Notes under the pieces: generated by a model
Seen by the model: the letters and a program-made list of their open reading frames with translations, nothing else
Told to the model about the DNA's origin: nothing
The model's database searches: none
Shown here: positions 1 to 9,908 of the stretch, piece after piece
Numbering within the stretch: position 1 is the first letter of the stretch
How the letters are laid out: every line of letters starts with the position of its first letter
Position numbers and translations under genes: made by a program
Assembly (NCBI GenBank): GCA_963854835.1
Contig: OY978530.1
Coordinates: 36,843,639-36,907,638 of the forward strand
Reading direction: 5' to 3'
Origin: Megamerina dolium
Lineage: Eukaryota > Arthropoda > Insecta > Diptera > Megamerinidae
DNA length: 64,000 nt

Positions 1-716
1 TCGTATTGGAAACACCATGTTTCATCACCCGTAACAATTGTTTTCAGGAAGTTTAGATCATTTTCTGCAGCTGGAACCATGTCTCTAGAATGACTGGCTC
101 TCATTAATTTTTAGTCCGCGGTCAATGTGTGTGGAACAAATCTCGCGCAGACCTTTGTTTTGCCAAAATCCTTGTGAAGTTTCTCTGTTGATGTTTAAGG
201 CCTCTTCCATCATTTTTACTGAAGCATTGCGGTCTTCTGTAATAAAATCACGAACTTTCTGGATCGCTTCCGGCCTTCCTTCTTTTATTTCATCTTCCAG
301 CGACTCTCTGCCATCCACAAACCGTTTATGCCATATAAAAACATTTGATCTTGATAAACAAATTAATGACCGCTCTTTGCTCCATGTTAAAATTTCAACA
401 TCAAACGAACACGTGTTTTGTAAAATGAATGTCAATAAACATTAAATGTCAACCAAATGCCATGAAATTTTGACAGTTAGTAGAGGAAGGTTGAAGCTTC
501 AAAACGCATGTGCTCACACATAGATGGCGCGCTTGGTTGCTGAGATATGGTTCGAGTGTTAATACATAATTGTCGCACCTTGTACAACAAATAAAATAAT
601 CGATGAATTTGGGTGAAATTTTAACGGCTGACGTTTGACAGACCGCAATTTCAAAAAAAAAATGTGTTTGTGCTGCCTTTTTCATACTTAGGTAGCTTCT
701 TTATCAATCCGCCTCG
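1..716 (-). pseudogene. Mariner A transposase, N-terminal half, unit 1
   Basis: The antisense frame at 85-435 encodes the N-terminal helix-turn-helix half of a mariner (Tc1/mariner) transposase, recognised by IWHKRFVDGRESLEDE and the GRP motif that follows. Bases 1-84 hold the start of the catalytic core (the TGDETW region) out of frame. The rest lies beyond the window edge. It lacks 18 bp after GRP that unit 2 retains, and it is frame-broken. The 5' untranslated part runs to the inferred end near 716, just before TATATGAC. Inactive remnant. Confidence 0.8.
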
Positions 717-777
717 TATATGACAAATTGCGAAATTTTCAATATGCACGATCCACTTATCTCATTATCCATTTACT

Positions 778-1139
778 CATTTGAATTCTATTCGTTTTTT
801 CTTTGTCAATGCCATTAGACTATGGAACTCGCTTCCATCCGGGCTCAAGCGAATTGTTCATGTTGGCGGTTTCAGAAGCAATCTCATCCGGCACTACATT
901 GAATCTCTTTAAATTCCTTAAATTATGTCTTCTCACACTCTAACTTCTACCCTCTTATCTTTTGTTCATCTTTCCTTAATTTTATATTTTTTTTCTTTCT
1001 TCTTTATTTATTTATTTTCTTTTTTAATGCTATCCTTCATTTTGTCTTTAGTCAAGTTTCTTAGTGTAATATTTGTTGAGTTTCATTAGTATGTAAGATT
1101 TTTATTGCAATTGTTCTTTAAATGTAATATACTATATAA

Positions 1140-1171
<32 letters not shown>
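778..1171 (+). pseudogene. 3' end of a non-LTR retrotransposon with TAA-repeat tail, unit 1
   Basis: The sense frame at about 778-912 ends in FVNAIRLWNSLPSGLKR followed by about 20 residues and TAA. This is the usual C-terminus of a non-LTR reverse transcriptase. A pyrimidine-rich 3' UTR follows, then a pure AAT/TAA repeat at about 1140-1171. A TAA-repeat tail is known for I-clade elements, so I-like is likely but not certain. It is strongly 5' truncated and starts directly beside mariner A. It recurs in units 2 and 3. Confidence 0.75.
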
Positions 1172-1362
1172 TTTCCAATTCACTTTTATACATATTACAC
1201 TTGGACTTACATCCAATTCCTCAGGATTGGTATTCAAATCATTTTTATTAGTATCATGTGCTTGTGAAAAATACAAAAATATATTGAAAACGTTAGTAAA
1301 ATTTATTCCCAAAAGTAGGGGAAAGTAGACGAAGTGTTAATGGTTTTTTAATGTTATTATAT

Positions 1363-1800
1363 TGTTACGTTTTTATTCTGTGAGCGTTTAATTCTATTTG
1401 AATTACCTTGTTCGATCACTGGATTCTGTTAATGATAACTGCAACACTTATTTTATACAACTATATACAGCAACAATTTATTTAATAAACTCTATTTACA
1501 ATCAACTCTGCTTACAATCAACTATTTACAATAACACTTTAATGTACTAGCAACTTTTGCCTCTCTATAGATGTTTTCGCAGTCACGTTCGGAATTCGAT
1601 TGATTGTCAATTCTCAACACTGGCTCTATTTATACTCTGTTGGCAACACCCTAGAATCTTCCTTTATCGAGATTCTTCTCTTCCTTTCTCGTTGGCTTGT
1701 TCTGGTTATCGCTTATTTCTTTTTGTTGACATTCGTTTCGATGCTGCCAATAGAGTCAGTCACAATAGTGATGAGTAATCAACTATCGATACTCGTTACA
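1363..1800 (-). repeat. 3' LTR of gypsy element
   Basis: 438 bp, TG...CA ends on the element strand, same as 4781-5218. It is the downstream LTR because the coding strand is minus. It contains the same TATA and AATAAA motifs as its partner. Confidence 0.93.
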
Positions 1801-1813
1801 CTGCCCTCCTCTT
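1801..1813 (-). other. Polypurine tract of gypsy element
   Basis: On the element strand the bases just upstream of the 3' LTR read AAGAGGAGGGCAG. A purine-rich run in this place is the expected plus-strand primer for reverse transcription. Confidence 0.75.
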
Positions 1814-1838
1814 AACCTTGTTCGTCCCGAACAAGTTT

Positions 1839-4751
1839 TTATACTTCCCCTCGATATGGCGCAAGTCGCTCCAAGTGCACTACTTTAAACTTTGCTCTTT
1901 TATTCCAGGCACGTTGAATGCGATACACTACGTCATTTATCTTTGCTATAATCTCATATGGTCCTTCCCAATGAGTCTGTAGTTTAGGAGACAGGCCTTT
2001 CTTTCGTTGTGGATTATGAAGCATTACAAGCTCTCCTTCATAGAACCCTTTTGAATTTGCTTTCAAGTCATACCTGGCCTTCATCTTATCGCTTATCATC
2101 TGCGACCGCTCTCTGATGAACTGATGTACTTCATCCAACTGTTCCCGCTTTTCGCTAGTATAATTTCCTTCGGTTGATCTCGTTGGTGTTACAACTCCAA
2201 ATTTTAAATCAGCTGGCAGTCTTAACTCGTTTCCAAAAATTGCCATTGCCGGTGTAGTAGCCGTCGTATCATGTTGTGCGCATCGATATGCCATGAGGAA
2301 CATTGGTATATGTACATCCCAGTCTCTTTGGTATTTATCTACGACTTTTCTCAAATATTCCTCCAAGGTACGGTTAAATCGTTCTACCATGCCATCAGAT
2401 TGTGGATGCAAAGGTGTTGTACGAGTTTTGTATATACCCAGCATACGGCATATCTCTTGGAATACAACTGATTCGAAATTTCGACCTTGGTCTGAGTGTA
2501 ACTCCATCGGTACACCAAAACGAGTAACCCATTGGTTGACGAATACATCCGCAACTGTACTAGCTTCCTGATTTGGAATGGGGTATACTTCAGGCCATTT
2601 ACTGAAGTAATCTATAACCACCAGAACATACTTGTTTCCTGCGTTGCTTATTGGAAATGGCCCAGCTATGTCCATAGCAATTCGCTCAAATGGAGCACCC
2701 ACGGTGTATTGGTGCATCTTACCTCGACTTTTCTTAGTGGGACCTTTGGCCATTGCACATTGCTTACATTTCCGAATCCAATCAGCGACATGGTCATGAC
2801 ATCCAACCCAATAAAATCGGTTCTTTATTTTCTCGACGGTTTTGGTGATTCCCAAATGCCCTCCACTGGACGCATTGTGATACTCAGCTATCACTTCATT
2901 TATTCTCGCCTTGGGTACCACTAGAAGATCATTAGTGATTTTTCCATCCTCACTTTCCCATGTTCGGAATAAACATCCGTCTCGTAAGTGCAGGCTTTGC
3001 CACTGCGCCCAGTATGCCTTCGTTATTGGACTCTCATTAGCCATTTCTTGCCAATCTGGACGTATGCCCTGCTCCTGGTATTTCATGATCTTTGAGAGAT
3101 CTGGGTCGTTCCGTTGATCTTCTTGAACTCGTTCGGTGGTCCATGACTCTTCCGACAATACATTCGTAAGACGTAGGTTAACAATGTGATTCTGGTTTCT
3201 TTCCCGAGAACAATGTTTACTATCTACGGTGGAAGTACGATGATATGGAGTAACAGCTTTACCACGATGAATGACATCACGATCTTCCTTTCGTTGTCCT
3301 GGTGAATTCGATCTTTGTTGCTTGCGTCGTAGCCGACAATTACGCGCCATGTGTCCTCTTCGATGGCATATGAAGCACTTACCGGTAAATTTATTTTTGT
3401 GTTGATTCCTTGTTCTTTCTTTAGGCTTCATACTCGATTGATTGCAATCACGAGCTATATGCCCTCGTTTGTCGCAAATGAAGCACTTACCATTAAATTT
3501 GGTTTCGCGTCGACCTGCTCTTACTTCAGACTGAACTACTGATTTTACTGCCTGACGCACTGCTTCAACCAGATGTGATGTTTTCCCCTCTAGTTTGCGT
3601 ACTCCTTGCACTGGTCGACACATTAAACTGGCGGCTTCAAACGTCAAGGCACTACTGACTGTTTCGGCATATGTATTTCTTGGTGACATGACTAGGGCAC
3701 GCTTTGTCTCTCCATCACGTATGCCATCTATGAAAGCCTCTATTTTGATTTTTTCGACGAACTCTTCCGAATTACCGGAGAACGCTAGGTGACATAAGCG
3801 CTCAATATCGGAAGCGAATTCCTGAAGGCTCTCATTACTCCGTTGCACTCGCGATCTCAATTCCACACGATGTAATTGACTCTTGTATTCATTTCCATAT
3901 TTCCGCTGGAGGGTGTCCATCAGTGACTGGTAGCTACCACGATCTTTCTCTGGAACCATCTGTAACACCTCGGAAGCATTACCTTTTAATGCGACTATTA
4001 AAGCAGCAGTCTTGTCGCTATCATCCCATTGATTCTTCGAAGCTGTTGTCTCGAATTGAAGCTTGAAGATATTGAATGGCGTGCTTCCGTCAAATGTTGG
4101 TGGCTTTAATTTGATTGTACTTGAATCTCTAATCACTGATGTGGCTGTTCCATTTATTTTTAGTTGATTGAGTTCGTGCTGTAATTTCTCGAACTTGTCT
4201 TCCCAGTCGTCGACATGTTCCTTCAGCTTATCATCCAACTCATCCACGTGTTCTTTCAGCTCTGTGACTTTGTCATTAATAGCTCCGGAAATTTCCTGAA
4301 ATCTAAGTTCAATTCCTTTTTGTAGATTTTCGATGACGTGTTCTTGGCGAGCCGAATGTTCTTGAAGCTTGGAGTCAATGCGAGACGCATTTCCTTGAAT
4401 TTCCGTACGTAATTCACTAATAACGCCCTCTTGGCGTACCGAATGTTCTTGAAACTTGGAGTCAATGCGAGACGCATTTTCTTGTAGCTGTTGTTGCTGC
4501 TGTTGCATCATGGTTTTCATGAATTCCATGAGTTGACCACTCGAACCTATTTTGCTCTCTTCCTCAGCGTGCACAACTGCTTGTATATCGGCTTCCTCGA
4601 AGAACTCATGTTCTTCTACATTAATTCCCTTAGCCTCCATAGCTTGCCTCAGCCTCACCAGCAGTTCCGCCTTTGCACCTGATGACGATAGATTCATCTC
4701 TACCAACAGCTTTTTAAGCTGGTCCACTTTTAGTTGGTCAATTTTCACCAT
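1839..4751 (-). CDS. Gag-integrase fusion polyprotein with N-terminal SAP domain
   Basis: 970 residues in one open frame. Residues 5-39 form a SAP-type DNA-binding motif (LKVDQLKKLLVEMNLSSSG core). Residues 75-200 are coiled coil with an internal repeat (NASRIDSK at 92-99 and 121-128). Residues 216-380 match gypsy Gag capsid. Two CCHC zinc knuckles lie at 423-436 and 459-472. From about 535 the integrase begins: HHCC finger H625, H632, C662, C665; catalytic D694, D754, E790 with 35 residues between the last two (DD35E); C-terminal chromatin or DNA-binding part to 970. Protease, RT and RNase H, expected between knuckles and integrase, are absent, yet the frame is intact. The ATG at 4751 lies ten bases inside the primer-binding site. 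The deletion boundary is probably within residues 480-535. Confidence 0.93.
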   Translation of the reverse strand: MVKIDQLKVDQLKKLLVEMNLSSSGAKAELLVRLRQAMEAKGINVEEHEFFEEADIQAVVHAEEESKIGSSGQLMEFMKTMMQQQQQQLQENASRIDSKFQEHSVRQEGVISELRTEIQGNASRIDSKLQEHSARQEHVIENLQKGIELRFQEISGAINDKVTELKEHVDELDDKLKEHVDDWEDKFEKLQHELNQLKINGTATSVIRDSSTIKLKPPTFDGSTPFNIFKLQFETTASKNQWDDSDKTAALIVALKGNASEVLQMVPEKDRGSYQSLMDTLQRKYGNEYKSQLHRVELRSRVQRSNESLQEFASDIERLCHLAFSGNSEEFVEKIKIEAFIDGIRDGETKRALVMSPRNTYAETVSSALTFEAASLMCRPVQGVRKLEGKTSHLVEAVRQAVKSVVQSEVRAGRRETKFNGKCFICDKRGHIARDCNQSSMKPKERTRNQHKNKFTGKCFICHRRGHMARNCRLRRKQQRSNSPGQRKEDRDVIHRGKAVTPYHRTSTVDSKHCSRERNQNHIVNLRLTNVLSEESWTTERVQEDQRNDPDLSKIMKYQEQGIRPDWQEMANESPITKAYWAQWQSLHLRDGCLFRTWESEDGKITNDLLVVPKARINEVIAEYHNASSGGHLGITKTVEKIKNRFYWVGCHDHVADWIRKCKQCAMAKGPTKKSRGKMHQYTVGAPFERIAMDIAGPFPISNAGNKYVLVVIDYFSKWPEVYPIPNQEASTVADVFVNQWVTRFGVPMELHSDQGRNFESVVFQEICRMLGIYKTRTTPLHPQSDGMVERFNRTLEEYLRKVVDKYQRDWDVHIPMFLMAYRCAQHDTTATTPAMAIFGNELRLPADLKFGVVTPTRSTEGNYTSEKREQLDEVHQFIRERSQMISDKMKARYDLKANSKGFYEGELVMLHNPQRKKGLSPKLQTHWEGPYEIIAKINDVVYRIQRAWNKRAKFKVVHLERLAPYRGEV

Positions 4752-4760
4752 CTTTAAAGA

Positions 4761-4778
4761 ATCCCACTTCTGACACCA
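4761..4778 (-). promoter_or_regulatory. Primer-binding site, tRNA-Leu type
   Basis: The + strand reads ATCCCACTTCTGACACCA two bases outside the 5' LTR, which is the 3' end plus CCA of a leucine tRNA as I know it. The element strand therefore carries its complement, TGGTGTCAGAAGTGGGAT, the start point of minus-strand synthesis. Confidence 0.85.
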
Positions 4779-4780
4779 AT

Positions 4781-5218
4781 TGTTACGTTTTTATTCTGTG
4801 AGCGTTTAATTCTATTTGAATTACCTTGTTCGATCACTGGATTCTGTTAATGATAACTGCAACACTTATTTTATACAACTATATACAGCAACAATTTATT
4901 TAATAAACTCTATTTACAATCAACTCTGCTTACAATCAACTATTTACAATAACACTTTAATGTACTAGCAACTTTTGCCTCTCTATAGATGTTTTCGCAG
5001 TCACGTTCGGAATTCGATTGATTGTCAATTCTCAACACTGGCTCTATTTATACTCTGTTGGCAACACCCTAGAATCTTCCTTTATCGAGATTCTTCTCTT
5101 CCTTTCTCGTTGGCTTGTTCTGGTTATCGCTTATTTCTTTTTGTTGACATTCGTTTCGATGCTGCCAATAGAGTCAGTCACAATAGTGATGAGTAATCAA
5201 CTATCGATACTCGTTACA
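4781..5218 (-). repeat. 5' LTR of gypsy element
   Basis: 438 bp, upstream LTR of the antisense element. On the element strand it has TATAAATAG (see 5043-5053), AATAAA signals further on, and ends GTTACA before the primer site. The match to 1363-1800 looks exact. Confidence 0.93.
5043..5053 (-). promoter_or_regulatory. TATA box in the 5' LTR
   Basis: AGTATAAATAG on the minus strand, in the position expected for the U3 promoter of this LTR. The same motif lies in the other LTR near 1625-1635. Confidence 0.65.
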
Positions 5219-5234
5219 ATATATTATTAATACA

Positions 5235-6110
5235 AAGATTTGTTTTTTTGGTTTTATTGATGATTTTTCGATACCTCTGAAGTGCTTCATTTCAATTTTC
5301 TGCATCTGCGCTTTTGCTTTTAAAACTGAAGATGTTAGCAAAAAGCTACTCCGGCTGCCCGTATCAAGCAAAGAAAGGATATGGTTATACCGAGGGTTGC
5401 TGAAGCGATTATGGTTGAAACCAACACTTACCATTTCTCTAAGATTCATCTACTTCGATCAGTCTCTCAATGCCGCAACTCTCTTCATAGGGCAATTTTT
5501 GTACTGTTGATTCAGCTGACCGCATCTAAAGCACGATCCTTAAATTTGTTTTTCATGCGGTGCTATTTCTTTTCCGAAATAGCTGAAACGTGAACAATTG
5601 AAACACCTGGGGTCTCGAGTACTCGCTACGATATTAGTAGCTGTTTTTGTTGCTAGCTTCTTCTATTTTGGTAGCAGTCTCTTTAAATCGTCTATCGTAG
5701 ACACGCCACTGAAGCTTGTTGTTTCTCAAACCGTCGATGATGAATTCCACCAATTCGCATTCCTCAATAGGAGCTGCTGCGAGCGCAATTTCTTGCATTG
5801 ATAATACATAGTGGCTAAAACTTACATTCCTGAGTCGAACTCTTGCTTCTAGCTTCATGAACACATCTTCAACGCTCACTTGCTTTCTTCAGGAGTGCTT
5901 GCTAAGCCATTCCATGTATACGCATTCGTCATTCTGACAAAGAGCTGTGCATTGCCCGTGATCATACTCCAAGCAAGTAGCAATTTACATTCATCATCGC
6001 GACCAAATATGTTGGTTGTTTGTTCGTAATCTTGTATCCCTTTTTATACGTCAATGTCGTCATCGCCACTGAATTTCGGAAGTGCATTTCACATGTCATA
6101 ATTTCTTCTG
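5235..6110 (-). pseudogene. Gypsy gag-protease remnant, unit 1
   Basis: Read from right to left: a Gag start near 6110 (LPKFSGDDDIDV, then KLLLAWSMITGNAQLFV), a gag stretch at 5634-5879 with the motif EFIIDGLRNN, two damaged zinc knuckles (CFNC...; CFRC... ending KNC with the histidine replaced), and a retroviral-type aspartic protease start with LLDTGSRSSFL at 5201-5449. Stops and frameshifts separate the parts. The layout matches Ty3/gypsy gag-pol with protease after the knuckles. The frame is now cut by the LTR element next door. It recurs in units 2 and 3. Confidence 0.8.
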
Positions 6111-6641
6111 CATATTATTTACCTGGAATTGATATAAACTTATTAGTTGAGTATTGAAATGAGATTAATTCGACATCCGTATAGAAGGCGGCTCTACAAT
6201 TTCAAATTTGTTCTAACTCTTCATCGGTGTGTAGGCATCACTATTCCATGAATAGCAAGTGGTTCATTTTTCACAAGAAACTAAAACGGACCAGTTTCTT
6301 TCCATTAAAGTACAACTTAAGAAATGTTCTAGACCCAATTTCTGGCTCTTTTTGCTTGCCAAACAAATGAGTAACAACATATACTTGAGAATTGTCGTAA
6401 TAAGTTAAAGGCTGCTATAAAAATTATTTTCAAAATTTGTATATTTACACGTATATACAACCCTCATTGAAAATTTCATTTCATTATTACCCCTTTAGTG
6501 TTAGAGATAGCTACACAATTTAAAAGGAACAGCTTATTGGTTTTCTAAGAGCTTTAATTTTATAATGGGAAAAGGTTTAATTAGGGGTAGAATCAGGGGA
6601 ACTGAAAATTATTTTTAGAGGCTCGTTCGATTTCATAGTAA
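6111..6641. other. Unassigned AT-rich stretch
   Basis: No convincing coding frame or repeat structure seen. It is shared by all three units (12850-13385 and 25430-25963 in the others), so it is part of the duplicated composite. It may be 5' untranslated sequence of the gypsy remnant. Confidence 0.4.
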
Positions 6642-6650
6642 TATATTAAG

Positions 6651-7016
6651 CCGTAATATATGGGTGCCGTAGCTCAGTGGTTAGTGTGTTCGCCTTCTGA
6701 TCTGTAGGTCGTGGTTCAATACCCGGCTGATGCATAACAAATTTTATATCGAAAAGATTTTTCTTTCGAATGCAAGCAATTGGCAATTCTTCCGACAGTA
6801 ACAACTTGCCATGAAAAAGCTTCTAAAAAGAACTCTGTGACAAAGCTCAGAAAAAGTGATGTCACAAGTGTTCTGCCGTTCGGAACCGGCTAAAATAAGT
6901 AGGTCCATTCTAATACTGTCCAAAATTTAAGACGCACAACAGTAATAGAAGAGAAGTTCGGCCAATGAGCCCTTTGGGGCTTTAAGTGCAACATATTTAT
7001 TTATTTATTTTTATTT
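6651..7016 (+). repeat. tRNA-derived SINE, unit 1, sense
   Basis: The head at 6661-6735 is tRNA-like, with an A box TAGCTCAGTGG and a B box GGTTCAATACC, followed by a tRNA-unrelated body of about 260 bp and a short TTTA-repeat tail. The 9-bp target duplication TATATTAAG flanks it at 6642-6650 and 7017-7025. Unit 2 has the single-copy empty site at 13386-13394. The same family recurs at 25973, 34861 and 52423, and inverted at about 7790 and 27045. It is not a tRNA gene because the head is mutated and fused to the SINE body. Confidence 0.88.
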
Positions 7017-7025
7017 TATATTAAG

Positions 7026-7788
7026 AAATTATAGCCCTCCCTGATAATTTTAAATCAAGCTATAACTTTTAAAAATTGGACGATCAGCAACTGTCCAAAA
7101 AATAATTTTGGCGGTTCTAAAAGGGTTAAGAAAAAAAAAGGTTTTTGTCCCGTTTCAACATAATTTCTAAAACTAGAGTGAACTTTAGATACTTTTTTTC
7201 GTGATCCACCCTAATGCACATACCCATATTATCAAAAGCTTCTTCCATAAAATGATGCATCCGGATCAACCATACAAGGTATTGGTCACATTTTGTTATC
7301 GTGTCGTTGTACAGCAACTATTAAAAGGATTTTGCTAAGATTGCGTTATCAAAAGATAAATTAATCGATATATGTAGGAACCTTTAATTGATGTAATCCA
7401 GTTCTGCAGAATAGATTTAAAGGGTAACCATTATCATCGACAATAAAACGAAGATAGAAGCGTATAAAATTAATTCCAAAAAAAAAAGCAACATTTAAAA
7501 CCACTTTGTGTTTGTGGTAGAAATCTGCTGGGGTTTTGTTTCTAATCGGCAAGTTAATATATACAGGCAGGTTCAGATCTAGATTGAAACATAACATTTT
7601 ATATAGTTTAGTAACTTTTTTGGTTTTTTTTCAACAGTAATACAGAGAAGTTACAAAAAATATGGCTACCTTTATAGACGCAAGGACGATAAGTTAATCG
7701 GTATAAATTCGTAACGATACTTGTTACAACTATATAAAATTGGAGATCGTACCTATGATGGGGTTTAGGGGAAGGCTCTTTGGATGAG
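7026..7788. other. Unassigned AT-rich stretch
   Basis: No gene recognised. Short frames here have no domain. Bases from about 7440 on are missing from unit 2, where the junction carries a repeated CCATTATCATC. Confidence 0.35.
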
Positions 7789-7789
7789 C

Positions 7790-8085
7790 TTCTCTTCCAG
7801 TACTGTTGACCGTGTTAATTTTTGGACAGTATTAGAAGGGACCTACTTATTATAGCCGGTTCTGAATGGTAGAACCCTTGTGACAATACTTTTTCTGAGT
7901 TTTGTCACAGAGTTCGTGTTGTTGTGGCAAATTGTTACTGCGTAAGAATTGCCAATTGCTTGAAGACAGGTAGGCACCGTTCGAATGAGAAGTCTTTCGA
8001 AATTAAATTTATGCTTCAGTTCGGGATTGAACACACGACCTTAGGTTCAGAAGGACAACGAACTAACACCTAAGCTACTTTACTA
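7790..8085 (-). repeat. Older SINE copy, unit 1, antisense
   Basis: Antisense relative of the SINE at 6651. Read on the minus strand it has a B-box-like GTTCAATCCC near 8025-8034, the head near 8085, and body motifs shared with the family (TTTTGGACAGTATTAGAAGGGACCTA, reversed). It is more diverged than the sense copies. The reading frame over it is a by-product of the repeat. Confidence 0.75.
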
Positions 8086-8767
8086 TGTATTATTTCTGTA
8101 ATTTGATATCAGGCTAATAAGACTAAGTGATACTAAATATTTGCGATTTGTTTATGAGTTACATTTTAATATGTTTTTGTTAATTGTGTTATTAGGAGTA
8201 AAAGTAACTTATTTTACAAACACTAAAGGTAATATTCGTCGATTCGACGACGTCTGTTTTAAAACTATAACTAAAAAAAAAACAAAATGAAAGAAGTCAT
8301 TAATTTCTTGGCTTGTAACGGCAATGTTGAGTTTTATTAAGTTCACTTAGCAATTTTTGCATGAGATCTTTTAAAAAATTTATAAAAAAGTATGTTTTAT
8401 TTAAAAAAATTTAAACATAATTTAGAAGCTTATAGTTGGCTCAAAGCAAGAAACAACAGAAAAACTATAATTACTTTTATTTTATTCAAGAAGCACATGC
8501 TCAAGTTTATGTTCCTCACAAGCAATTTTGGTATGGGTAAAATCCAAAGAAAATTTTTTTTGTCCTTCTTTATCATTTCTATTATTGTCCTTGTTGATTT
8601 TGACCTTTTCATTTAATAATTAATTAATAATTTCGTTACTAAACAAGCACAAGCGAAGAACATGCACATGGGCTAACGACTAATTTTACTTGAATACGAC
8701 GTAACACTGCACTCTGATCGAAAGTGTTGACCCCTCCTTTAATGCTATTGTAGAACTGGACCCTGAA
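8086..8767. other. Unassigned AT-rich stretch
   Basis: No gene recognised. It includes a small palindrome near 8238 (CGTCGATTCGACG). The two 60-74 residue frames on opposite strands at 8392-8616 have no domain and are repeated in the other units. Confidence 0.35.
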
Positions 8768-9331
8768 ATTACTGGCAATGTGCTATTGCGTGTGATGCAG
8801 CTCGATTCAGTTGTTCATCGACGGCAGTGGCTGCTGGTACCAACGATAATATTCGTGTTTAATGTTTTTGAAGTGGTAAGGAAAGATGTACTTTTGTGCC
8901 TTTTCTCAAAAACTTTTGTTGCGATTTTGCTGATGCACGATGTCCACTAGGATTGCGATTTTGAAATCGAGAACGACAGGTATTTTCTAGGTTTAACAAT
9001 CGTTCGATATACGAAAGACTGCGTTCAATGCGCTCAATTCGACTTTCAATCGAAAAGTTATTTTCAGAATTTGCTACCGCCTTGTGTCGAGGTTGTTAAT
9101 TTAATTTCTCAACGGTATCTGCAAGAACAGAGTTCATCCGAACAACATTGATTATTTCATCTGCGATCGACCTTAGTTGCTCCAGTGTCATATCCGCATT
9201 GCGTTTGTCTACCACTGTAATGACTGCGCGAATTAAGTTGAATGACTTGATATGTGCACACATTTTTAGTCTTTACTTCACTAATGACAATTTTATTCTG
9301 ATTTTATATGATTTGTTGGGATTACTTATTA
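8768..9331 (-). pseudogene. Gypsy gag C-terminal remnant, unit 1
   Basis: Same sequence as the outer end of the palindrome (28019-28581 and 60007-60550). Read on the minus strand it encodes a Gag-like segment (LEQLRSIADEIINV) and an arginine-rich tail with stops. In the right arm the same piece is followed by protease and RT of a gypsy element, which is why I call it gag. It ends abruptly at a mariner B fragment. Confidence 0.6.
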
Positions 9332-9344
9332 AATAAATAAAAAA

Positions 9345-9905
9345 AATAGTGGTGGACCCATGTTTCATCAACAGTTATTAATCGACGCCAAAAATCAACA
9401 GGATTACGCTTTATCATGTCCAAACGCCGCTGTGAAGTGGTCTCTCGAACTCGTTTTTGTTCGACACTGAGCAAACGCGGCACCCATCTCGCCGATAGCT
9501 TTTTCATATGCAAATGTTCATGCAAAATTTTTAGCACACGTTCTTATGAGATGTGTACCATTTCAACAATCTCACGCAACTTGAATAGGCGATCATTCAT
9601 AACGATATCGAGGATTTTCTTGATATTTTCTTCAGTAACCACCTCTTTTGGCCTTCCTGTTGATGGTATTGTTGCAGTGCTTGTTCGGCCGCGTTCAAAT
9701 TCAGCAATCCAATATTTTACCATGTAATCTGACGGAGCAGACTCACCGTAATATTTATCGAGCTTTTTTTTGTCTCTTTCGCCGTTTTCCCTTTTAAATA
9801 ATAGTGTATAATCACTGCACGAAATTTGCTTTTTTCCATTTTTCAAGAAACACAAAAGTTGGTTACTTCAAACGACTACAAGGCACGACAATTATGTATT
9901 AAGAC
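9345..9905 (-). pseudogene. Mariner B transposase, N-terminal part, unit 1
   Basis: Two antisense frames (9544-9855 and 9322-9537) make up the N-terminal DNA-binding half of a mariner transposase different from mariner A: KYWIAEFERGRTSTATIPS, the GRP motif, and then HMKKLSARWVPRLLS up to the first catalytic aspartate in VDETWVHHY. It stops there against AT-rich DNA, so the rest of the catalytic core is missing. A frameshift near 9540 separates the two parts. Confidence 0.85.
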
Positions 9906-9908
9906 TGC

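Larger units (their letters stand above)
1363..5218 (-). mobile_element. Ty3/gypsy LTR retrotransposon, internally deleted, gag-integrase only
   Basis: A complete LTR-to-LTR insertion in antisense orientation, 3,856 bp. LTRs of 438 bp (1363-1800 and 4781-5218) begin TGTTACG and end GTTACA and look the same base for base on reading. The target site duplication is ATAT (1359-1362 and 5219-5222). The empty site, with a single ATAT, is visible in unit 2 near 11963-11966 and in unit 3. A primer site for tRNA-Leu lies beside the 5' LTR and a purine tract beside the 3' LTR. Only one reading frame is present, and protease, RT and RNase H are missing. LTR identity implies a recent insertion, so the deleted element was probably copied by enzymes supplied in trans. 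Confidence 0.93.
1..9908. repeat. Composite tandem unit 1 (partial at window start)
   Basis: First of three head-to-tail copies of a composite of dead elements. Order on the + strand: antisense mariner A, sense 3' tail of a TAA-tailed non-LTR element, antisense gypsy gag-protease, sense SINE, antisense SINE, antisense gag remnant, antisense mariner B fragment. Base 1 aligns with 10516 and 19511. The private insertion of this copy is the gypsy element at 1363-5218. The junction between mariner B of one unit and mariner A of the next lies near 9908 and recurs at 15531/18903, which shows tandem duplication rather than independent insertions. Confidence 0.85.

Noticed and set aside
3351..3542. 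Short sense frames over the gag-integrase gene, such as 2532-2924 and 3595-3792
   Set aside because: Antisense shadows of the 970-residue frame.
6661..6735. Possible tRNA gene
   Set aside because: The tRNA-like head is fused to a SINE body, has target duplications and is mutated in the stems. The same applies at 25983, 34887 and 52775.
8392..8616. Small conserved protein repeated in all three units
   Set aside because: Open on both strands, no domain, and conserved only because the DNA was recently duplicated.
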